64,000 bases of DNA from Undaria pinnatifida (lineage: Eukaryota > Sar > Phaeophyceae > Laminariales > Alariaceae). The stretch spans positions 16,397,625 through 16,461,624 of the forward strand of contig JABAKD010000016.1 of assembly GCA_012845835.1 (NCBI GenBank), given 5' to 3'. The notes below the pieces were generated by a model, which searched no databases, had not been told where the DNA came from, and saw only the letters and a program-made list of their open reading frames with translations. Made by a program: the position numbers and the translations under genes. Below are positions 57,301-64,000 of this stretch, one piece after another; position 1 is the first letter of the stretch; each line of letters starts with the position of its first letter.

Positions 57301-60300
57301 GCCACCAGCAGCAACACCAACATCAACACCAAGGACAACAACACCAACACCAAGAACAAGAACCAGAGAAGAAGGCCATGAACTCGAGAAGAACGACATG
57401 AAAACAACATAAACAAGAACAGGAATCCCTAGCTTACCCGCTGCGGCCTTAGCCTTAGCGTCTGCCCTCTGCTTGGCCTCCTTCTCCTTCGTCGTCCTTA
57501 ACAGCGCCTCCTCCTTCACCTGCTGCTTCGACAGCACCTTAGCCTCCTTGCTCGCCGCCTTCAGCTCTTTCTGCAAAAAATATGTAAGAAAAGACGAAAA
57601 AAAAAAAAAAAACGCAGCAAGCAGGGATGGTTTACGATTAACACCTTAACGCGTACTTTTATGAAGCGACCTTCCCAGGCGCATCTCCCGGATGCGCTTG
57701 GGCGTCTCCTTCCTCCTACTTTCTCCCCCCCCCCCCCCCCCCGCCCCTCTGACAGCAGCAAAAAAGATACTAGGATGTTCAAGTACGACGAGTAATACAA
57801 TACTAAGAGCGCAACTAGGAATGCACCCACTTAAACGTGAGGAAATTGAAACGGCAATATAAAGTAAATAATATGCCATAAAAGAGGTTGCAGCCATAGT
57901 TGATAATGCTGTATGGGAGAAAATAACAAAAGGGCGAGCTGGAACAAGATGGGATAACGTAGTCGAGAAAATATGGAAGGATATAGGGGGAGACCAAGAA
58001 GAGGTGCTGTCTACAGATAAGTTTGGCGGGTACAAGACATAAATAAAAGGAAGTTCAGAAGAAAGGGAAAGGCTAGCGCTAATAAATAAGGTGAAAGAGG
58101 GGAAGCACTTAAGAGATATACGGGGAGTTGAGGGAGGATACTGGAATGAAAACATGTCTGCACGGCCCAATGGACTACGCAAAAAAAAGAAACTGCGATT
58201 TCGTGTGAGGGACCTGGACCTACCAGAAAGAAAGAGATATATCAGTAGTCGGGAGGAGAAGGACGTGGCTACAAATATGTGCCCGTGTGGCACAACAATA
58301 GAGGGTAGGACTCACATAGTAGGAGCATGTGAAACATACAAGGGGGAACAGGACGCGTTAGGGGAGGACATGAGGAAATCAGACGTATGTGATATGAAAG
58401 AGTTTGGTAGACTAGAAAGTAGCGAGAAAACGATTGCTATCCTAGGAGATAGACGGTGGCCGCAGACGGCGAAACAGGACGCGATAGGATAAGCAAACAG
58501 TTTCTATGTAGTATATGGAAGAAGCGTAACGAGCGCCCAAATGTTGGAGGTGTCAATTAAGAGTAGGAACGGTGCTCCATCTCGAAAGGGATGCGTGATC
58601 AATTATCAAATGACTACGGCAAGCAGCAAATGAGTACGCCCCCCCGCCCCCTCCCCCCTCTCTCCCTCCCTCCCCCCCTCCTTCCCTCTGCAACTCGTTG
58701 TGCCTACTTACCCGGTGCTCCTGATAATGTTTTCGGCGTTCTTATTCCCTCCCTAACCCCCCCCCTTCCCTCCCTCTACAACTCCTTGCGTAGACTTACC
58801 TCGGCGTTCTTGATGTTTTTGGCGTTCTTAATCTCCCCTCTCTCTCCCTGCTCCCTTCCTTCCCTCCCTGCCCCCCCCCCCGCCTCTCCCCGGTGCTCCT
58901 GGCCATTTTTTGGCGTCATAATTGTCTATCCCCCGTCCCTCCTTGCCTCTACAACTCCTCGCGCTTACTTGTCCCGGTGCTCCTGATGATTTTTTCGACG
59001 TTCCTAACCCCTCCACCCGCCCCTACGCCCCTCTACCACCCCCCCCGCTTACTTACCCCTGTGCTTCTCGTGACATTTTCGACGTTTTTAATCCCTCCTC
59101 CCTTCTACAACTCCTCGCGTTTACTTACCCCGGTGCTCTTGATGGCGTTTTCGGCCGCCTTAATTTCTTTCCTCGCCGCCGCTGCTATCGTCTGCTCAGA
59201 CGCGATCTCCTGCTGCAGTCGGGCTCGCACCTTCTCGGTCCTGTTTAATCATATCATATCAATATCATATCAATATCATATCAATCAATGTCATATCAAT
59301 CAACATCAAATCATATTGACATATCAGCATCAACATTAGGGTATCAGCATCGGATGGAGTCGTCATTGGACGGTATTAGTAGGATGCTATCAGTATTGCC
59401 TCAACATCGAATTGTCAGCAGCGCAAGAATATCGCATGGTGTCAGTATCATATCAACATAATGGTGTCAGTATCGGATGGAGTCGTCATCGGATGGTATC
59501 AGTATCGGATGCTGTCAGTGCCGCATGCTATCAGTATGGGATGGTACTCGCATTGAATGGTATCAGTATCACATCTACATCGAATTGTGTCAGTACCACA
59601 AGAACATCGCATGGTATCAATGTCGTACGAACATAATGGTATCAGTATCGGATGGAGACATCATCGAATGCTATCAGTGCCAGATGTTATCAGTATCGCA
59701 TTAACGTCGAATTGTGTCAGTATCGCAAAAACATCGCATGATATCAGTATTGTATCCACAAAATAGTATCAGTATCGGATGGAGTCATCATTGGACGGTA
59801 CCAGTATTGGATGCTGTCATTGCCAGATGGCATCAGCATGGGATGGTATCAGCATTGGATGGTATCAGTATCGCATCAACATCGAAATGTGTCATTATCG
59901 CAAGAACATCGCATGGCATCAGTATCGTATCAACACAATGGTATTGGTATCGCATAGTATCAGCAGCGTGTCAACCACGGAAGACGTCAGCATCGTATCA
60001 CCATCGTGGTACAGCAGTAGCATCACATAGACAACGACAACATCAACAGCAACAGCACCACCACCAATTAACACCAAGCCCAAGACAAAAAAAGACCAAA
60101 AACAAGAATTGCATATCTCACTTGGTGGTCTTGATCTTCAAGGTATCGTCTGCAACAAGAACAAGAACGTCAACAAGAGCGCGATCAAGAACAGCAACTG
60201 CAACAAGTACAGCATAAAAAACAAGGAAAATATCAAGAACCACATGTTTCACTTGGTGGTCTAATAATCAAGATACCGTCCGCTATCCTCAAGGACTCCA

Positions 60301-63300
60301 ACAATAACAATAACAAGAACAAGAAATTAATCTCACTTGGTTGTCTTTATCTTGAAAGTGTCGTCCGCTATTTTCTTCTCCGCGGTGACAAGCTTGTTAC
60401 TGTTCTCGGTCAGCGTACTCTGCGCCGCCGTAGCCAACTCCGATTGCTTACGGATCGTCGCCGTTAGCTGTATTCATACATTAGCCCACCCCGCCCCCCC
60501 GTGCCACCAATCGCCCGTCCACATAGCCCGTCGAATTTGTGGCATCCACACCCGGTCAGCGAAAAAGATGCAAACAAGTATCACGATATATAATTGGGGA
60601 GGGGGGAGCGGGAAGGGGGGGGGGTGGAGAGGGGGGAGGGGGAGGGGTGGAGGGAGGAGGGGAAGTGGAGGGAGGGAGAGGCGGTTGCGAAAGGAAAAAA
60701 TAAACAAGAGGGAGGAAAATGATATTCGGTAGAACAAGCAAAAACAAACACATACACCCGCATTTCCATACCTTACCAATACCAGTAACCTTCCAAAACA
60801 TCCTGTAATAAACGAAGCGCTAAAACCCCGCCGCCATCCTCCCCCTACCGTTATAAAAAACCTACCTCGGCCTTCTTTGAGCGGATGTTGTCTACAGCCA
60901 CCTCCTGCGGGTTCTTGGTTACCACGGGGGCCTTCGTAGCAGATCCAGCAACAGCCTCTGGTTAGGGTTCGAATAATAAAGCGGCGGCGTATCCGAGGGT
61001 GTTAGGGGTTTGGTACCTGGTAACCCTTTTTACTACCGCACTGTTTTCCCTACACTAGTTGCAAGCAGTCTGTCTCCAAAAAACGAGGGCGGAGCTCCAA
61101 GAGATTAGCTGCCACAGGGGCCTTCGTAGTTCGTAGCAGGGCTGTCGAGAGCCCCTGGTTGGGTTGGGCTTTGCGTGATAAAAAGGCCGTGTATCGGAGG
61201 GTGTGGGGGGGTCACGGGTTTTGGTTACACCGGGGGGCTTCGTAGCATGTCCGGTGAGAGCTTCGAATAAAGGCGGCGCTCGAGGGTGCGGGGGAGATAA
61301 ACATTTTACAATCGCGGTTGTAGCCAAATAAAACATCCCAAAACATCAGTATTTTGGTACTTGACCAATGAACGGGTATTTCCGAACAAGTGACGATGTA
61401 CTACTATTTTTTTAAATAGTTCTAACCACTCTTGTCAGCGCCCATTTTTACCATGGCGAACATATGCATAGTTGGGTAATGGATTAATTATATACCTGAT
61501 AGCAGGTAACTGGGTTTTATTGGGAGACATCAGTCAGAGCGGTCTAGATCAAGTCTGGATGCGGTCCAACAAGCAGTAAGCTCTACGACACTCGTGCTGA
61601 CTTTCTACGTTTTCCTCGCTCTTGTTGGGGCCCATCCTGATCGTGGCGAAGTCGGAGCGAGCGATCCGGATGCCGTCAAGCAAAGCCTCCCTCTCGGCCA
61701 TTCCTAGCCCTATACTTTTACCCTACTCTTCGTACTGACTTACACTTCTCACCTACTCTTACCACTTTTACTCGCTGTTATCAAAGCCCATATTGACCGT
61801 GAACAAGCCAAACCGAGTCACGCAACCACCGCGACTAAGCTCTAACCAACCCACGATCCCTGAACGCTGCTTCTCGACAAAACAAGCCACCACATCACCG
61901 CGATTTCACCCAGATCACTTCGCTCTTCTCGGTGTACCGGAATGCTATTCACTCACTCTTGTCAGGGCCCATCTTGACCGTGGAGAAGTCGGAGCGGGCG
62001 GTCTGGATGCTGTCCATCAACGCCTTCTTTTCCGCCAGAATCGCCTTCTCCTTCGCCTCGGCTGCGGCCTGCTCCGCCTTCTCCTTTGCCGCCTTCTCGG
62101 CCTTAGCCTTCGCCGCTGCCGCCTTCGCCTATAGTAACGGCAGCGCAAGAAAATGCAACACAAATCACAAAAAAAGCGGTAAGAGGGTAGATTAGTCGTA
62201 CAATTCCGTAGATTATGTCCATCACAATTTAGAGTTGAAATAAAACAACCCTACAACCTTACGATTAGCGGTCTCAGTTTTCGTCGCTGCCGCCTTAGCC
62301 TACGGCATCATACCATACAGGAAACGCAAAAAAGAGGACCAAAATCAGATTAGAATAGTGGCCTACAGCCAATCAAAAGAACTGAAGCCAAGCAACCAAG
62401 CAGTCGAAGCCTGGGCGGAGGTCTTGACCTGTGATATGATATAGTACAGGCAGTGCAAGAAAGCGGTAATCAGATTAGTCATAGTCGTATCTATTGTAGT
62501 TTTATAAACACATAACACTGTAATCAAGCAAACGAGCAGCCTTGGCGGTCTTGGATCTCGCCGCTGCCCCATTCGTCTACAACGTCACTCGGGCAGTCCA
62601 AGAAGCCGAAAAAATAATATCGCAGTCGTATGTCGGCGATAAAATTTTAGACCTGACGATAAAAACTTAGAACTGAAATCAAACAACCAAGCAGCCTGGG
62701 AGGCCTTAGCCTTCACTTATGGCAAAGGCAATGCAAGAAAGCAAAACGCATTAAAGGACAAGAACCACTGTGAGAAGAAGAAAAACATACAAACACACTT
62801 CAACATCCGCCACCACCACTACCGCCACAACCCCCCCAACCACTCCCACCATCCCTACCACCCCCAACTCTCCCCCCATCACCTCCCCCACAACCGCCAC
62901 TTCCATCCATCTCCATTACCCCCCCCACACACACACTTCCCTTGCCCAAAACCTCACGACGGTTCGCGCTTGGTGCAAGCAATGTCTGCCTGGTTGGTGA
63001 AACCCGACGTGCTCCGTCCCGGCCTAGTAGGGATGCGAGGGTCTATGGCCATACGACTACGGCCATGCACAAACTGAGTACACCCCCCCCCCTACTTGTC
63101 CCCCCTCCCACCCCCACCCCCTCCACTTCCAACACCCTCCCCCCCTTCCCTCACATCCATCCCCCACCCCCACCAACCCCTTTCCGCCACCACCTCCATC
63201 ACCACCTACCGCAGCCGAAGGACCACTCGGAGCAGAAGCCTTCTTCTTCGCTGCCGCCGGAGCTGCCTTGGGCGCCGGTGCGGGGGCGGGCTTTTGGACC

Positions 63301-63563
63301 GCCTTAGAAGCTTCCTTAGGAGTTATCTTTGGAGCGGGGGCGGGAGCGGGGGCGGGAGCGGGGGCTGGGGCTGGGGCTGGGGCTGGGGCCGGGGCTGGTG
63401 CGGGTGCGGGTGCGGGTGTGGGTGTTGGTGCGGGTGCGGGTGCGGCCTTCGCGGGCTCGGGCGCCGGAGCAGGCTTAGCAGTTGCCGCCGTCGGGGCTTC
63501 GGTTGATTTTTCGACTACTTTCGGAGGCGTGGGCACCGCTGTTGGATCCCGGGCTTGCTTGTA
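51334..63563 (-). CDS. Lys/Ala/Glu-rich coiled-coil protein, N-terminus beyond window
   Basis: Exons (minus strand): 63563-63210, 62128-61957, 60957-60866, 60467-60337, 59240-59129, 57570-57438, 57006-56873, 54322-54236, 53595-53428, 51465-51334; 504 residues, every junction in phase, ending ARVLTSASQVRL and stop. The first exon is a Pro-Ala linker (repeated PAPAPA) between KVVEKSTEAPTAATAKPAP and KKKASAPSGPSAA. The rest is a nearly continuous charged helix, for example AEKAAKEKAEQAAAEAKEKA and ENARKERAAAAKRAEQEVKQ, interrupted by FSTVKMGPDKK and APVVTKNPQEVAVDN. No known domain recognised; a structural or cytoskeletal role is only a guess. There is no start codon in the first exon, so the gene continues rightwards. 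Exon 9 ends at a GC donor (GAG|GCAAGC). The A/K composition resembles many unrelated coiled coils, so homology claims would be unsafe. Confidence 0.85.
51797..52181. repeat. Tandem duplication, period 203 bp
   Basis: AGCCGTTTTGCGAGAAGCAT to CCCGAAACTGAGTTTGAGGA occurs at 51797-51977 and 52000-52181 with very few differences; inside each is a further direct repeat of TTGTTGCATAAAATAG. In the last intron of the coiled-coil gene. Recent. Confidence 0.88.
53625..54065. repeat. 65-70-bp minisatellite abutting an acceptor
   Basis: Six or seven units hold GTCAAGCGTCAGAGATCACG and AGTGAGATAATCATCAGCAT. The array runs to within about 30 bases of the acceptor of the exon ending at 53595, so part of the splice-site context may derive from the repeat. 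Confidence 0.75.
54770..55573. mobile_element. Harbinger-like non-autonomous DNA transposon, 798 bp
   Basis: Terminal inverted repeats of about 43 bases: left GGCCATTTCTTATACAGTCG (54773) and right CGACTGTATGAGAAATGGCC (ending 55570), with few mismatches, continuing into GTCGAAAAC. Both ends are flanked by TTA (54770-54772, 55571-55573), the target duplication typical of PIF/Harbinger and Tourist elements. The interior has many CAGTCGAAAA/TTTTCGACTG inverted pairs and no transposase. It lies in an intron of the coiled-coil gene. Confidence 0.85.
56597..56835. repeat. Tandem units of 91 bp (about 2.5)
   Basis: GAAAATAGAAGGGACTAGCA recurs at 56599 and 56690; a partial third unit with ATGGGGCAAA and AAAGGGTTTC runs towards the exon donor at 56873. 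Confidence 0.8.
57235..57312 (-). pseudogene. Decayed copy of exon 57570-57438 end
   Basis: Minus strand ACGAAGGAGAAGGAGGCCAA of the true exon appears here as TCGAAGGAGAAGGAAACCAA followed by GCAGGAC and GCCGCTAAG then GTTAAG. About 200 bp downstream of the true donor, in the following intron. Confidence 0.65.
57775..58620 (+). mobile_element. LINE fragment, 3' end of ORF2
   Basis: The frame at 58091-58492 reads RFRVRDLDLPERKRYISSRE, MCPCGTTIEGRTHIVGACET and SSEKTIAILGDRRWPQTAKQ, a zinc-binding CxC...H...C tail found at the C-terminus of many LINE ORF2 proteins; upstream sequence (AIVDNAVWEKITKGRAGTRW) extends it with stops. Only the 3' end is present. Antisense to the coiled-coil gene and in its intron, like the fragment at 17770-18440. 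Confidence 0.75.
58700..59095 (-). pseudogene. Five serial decayed copies of an exon end plus donor
   Basis: The true exon ends (minus strand) GCCATCAAGAGCACCGGG|GT then AAGTAAACG at 59129. Copies ending near 59049, 58968, 58886, 58799 and 58707 each carry a GAA..CG(C/T)C(A/G)AAAA..(C/A)ATCA(A/G)GAGCACCG-like segment and most keep a following GTAAGTA or GGTAAGT. Spacing is 80-95 bp. All lie in the downstream intron. Confidence 0.82.
59245..60010. repeat. ATGGTATCAGTATCGG minisatellite with higher-order period
   Basis: Short TCAGTATCGGATGG units are organised in larger blocks marked by ATCGAATTGTGTCAGTA at 59405, 59578, 59707 and 59881 (spacing about 173, 129, 174). A TATCAATATCA run (59247-59330) precedes it. 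Confidence 0.8.
60117..60298 (-). pseudogene. Two decayed copies of exon 60467-60337 end with donor
   Basis: The true exon ends GACGACACTTTCAAGATAAA then GACAACCAA|GTGAGAT. Copies at 60248-60298 and 60117-60155 read GACGGTATCTTGATTATTAG... and GACGATACCTTGAAGATCAA..., each followed by ACCACCAAGTGA. The second is preceded by a TTGTTGCAG acceptor-like sequence, so it resembles a 29-base mini-exon, though its phase does not fit. Confidence 0.75.
61085..61275 (-). pseudogene. Two decayed copies of exon 60957-60866 start
   Basis: The true exon begins AGGCTGTTGCTGGATCTGCT then ACGAAGGCCCCCGTGGTAAC. Copies upstream contain CTCTCGACAGCCCTGCTACG...GAAGGCCCCTGTGG (about 61100-61155) and CTCTCACCGGACATGCTACG...GAAGCCCCCCGGTGTAACC (about 61220-61270), with the flanking intron TTCGAA repeated as well. 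Confidence 0.75.
61432..61805 (-). pseudogene. Three decayed copies of exon 62128-61957 end with donor
   Basis: The true exon ends TCCACGGTCAAGATGGGCCC then TGACAAGA|GTGAGTG. Copies near 61766-61800 (ACGGTCAATATGGGCTTTGA), 61613-61690 (CGCTCCGACTTCGCCACGAT then CAGGATGGGCCCCAACAAGA) and 61432-61465 (GGTAAAAATGGGCGCTGACA) follow in the downstream intron at about 150-190-bp spacing. Confidence 0.8.
62255..62740 (-). pseudogene. Four serial exon-start-like units with acceptor (exon 62128 side)
   Basis: Units of about 145 bp upstream of the true acceptor each have CTTGC(A/G)(C/T)TGCC, an AG, then an Ala/Lys-rich core (minus strand GCTAAGGCGGCAGCGACGAA at 62300; GTCAAGACCTCCGCCCAGG at 62425; GGGGCAGCGGCGAGATCCAA at 62570; AAGGCTAAGGCCTCCCAGG at 62725). 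Phase-consistent splicing works without them, so I treat them as decayed copies; some could still be cryptic mini-exons. Confidence 0.65.
62770..63209. repeat. ACC/CCCC-rich intron with family A copy
   Basis: 62795-62940 is a CACC/CCCC-rich run; 62950-63085 is dispersed family A (CGCGCTTGGTGCAAGC, CGTGCTCCGTCCCGGCC, GGGATGCGAGGGTCTATGG); 63083-63190 is C-rich again. Confidence 0.65.
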
Positions 63564-64000
63564 CTGGTGGTGGTGGTGGTGGGTGTGGGTCGAGGGAGGG
63601 AGCGAGCGAGGGGGAGGGGGAGGGGGAGGGGGGGAGGGGGAGGGGGGGAGGGAGAGAGGGAGAGTACGTCGGTTGGTGGGTCGGTGGGTGTATGCATATT
63701 TGAGGCGGGAGGGGAGAAGGGGGCGGTAGTTTGGGAGACAAAAATATGCGGCACCTGTCTCGAACTTATCGGTTGGACGCCGGGCGGGTGGGTGAAAGCA
63801 TTGCCACCGTGTTGTACTGCTGTGCGCTGCTGTCACTTTGCAATGCAAATGCTGCTACTGCATCACTGCGCTACTACCGCGGCGTACCATCAAATGTGCT
63901 GCTATATCACTTTAAACTTTGTCGATGTTGCACAGCAATTGGTGATATTGCGCTACGACTGGTGTTGGTGAGCTGATATTAGTGCTGCTGCGCTTCGTAT
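63564..64000. other. Right-edge sequence, GGGGGAG-rich then unique
   Basis: 63564-63665 is a GGTGG and GGGGGAG run, which on the minus strand gives the pyrimidine-rich tract ahead of the coiled-coil exon. 63670-64000 shows no exon I can recognise; the missing N-terminal exons of the coiled-coil gene should lie here or further right. Confidence 0.4.

Noticed and set aside
57646-57730. Extra coiled-coil exon (RRKETPKRIREMRLGR on the minus strand)
   Set aside because: Phase-perfect joining of the exons at 59129 and 57570 works without it, and its edges fit no good splice pair; it remains possible as an alternative exon.
1-64000. Retrovirus/LTR elements, Polintons, viral capsid genes, toxin genes
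   Set aside because: I looked for long terminal direct repeats, protease-integrase or capsid-type protein blocks and found none; the only retroelement protein signals are the two LINE fragments.

Overview
The window is nuclear DNA of a eukaryote with intron-rich genes and high sequence complexity loss inside introns. I can support six protein-coding genes, made of about 45 exons that I placed by matching conserved protein blocks, GT-AG (or GC-AG) signals and codon phase. Introns average near 1 kb and are packed with simple repeats, miniature transposons and decayed pieces of neighbouring exons. Gene content (PI4-kinase beta type, PHO88/SND3, CLPTM1, an RPP38-like RNase P subunit, BUD22/SRFBP1), long introns, moderate-to-high GC and strict alternation of gene strands point to a stramenopile, perhaps a brown alga. 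That assignment is inference; no marker gene fixes it.

Layout: 37-3498 (+) C-terminal catalytic part of a PI 4-kinase whose 5' end lies outside the window. 3499-13797 is a gene-poor, convergent intergenic region rich in two miniature inverted-repeat element families and an 88-bp tandem array. 13798-19160 (-) a PHO88/SND3-like membrane protein whose exons run in phase into an ankyrin-repeat C-terminus. 19614-33568 (+) complete CLPTM1, 15 exons. 37146-38794 (-) an RPP38-like L7Ae-fold protein, 5' end unresolved. 40845-48201 (+) a BUD22/SRFBP1-like nucleolar protein, 8 exons. 51334-63563 (-) a Lys/Ala/Glu-rich coiled-coil protein of at least 504 residues that continues beyond the right edge.

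Genes alternate strand without exception (+ - + - + -). The two divergent pairs are PHO88/CLPTM1 (start codons 453 bp apart, both endoplasmic reticulum membrane proteins) and RPP38/BUD22 (both nucleolar RNA/ribosome factors). Transposable DNA is mostly short: miniature inverted-repeat elements, one 798-bp Harbinger-like element with a TTA target duplication, and two LINE 3' fragments lying antisense in host introns.

The most unusual signal is that introns repeatedly contain decayed tandem copies of the exon edge beside them, including the splice site. I see this beside nine exon edges in four of the six genes. Copies of exon 3' ends sit downstream of the exon and copies of exon 5' ends sit upstream. 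In the coiled-coil gene one exon end and its GT donor recur five more times in a row. This suggests intron growth by serial duplication of exon-intron junctions. No retrovirus, LTR element or Polinton was recognised.
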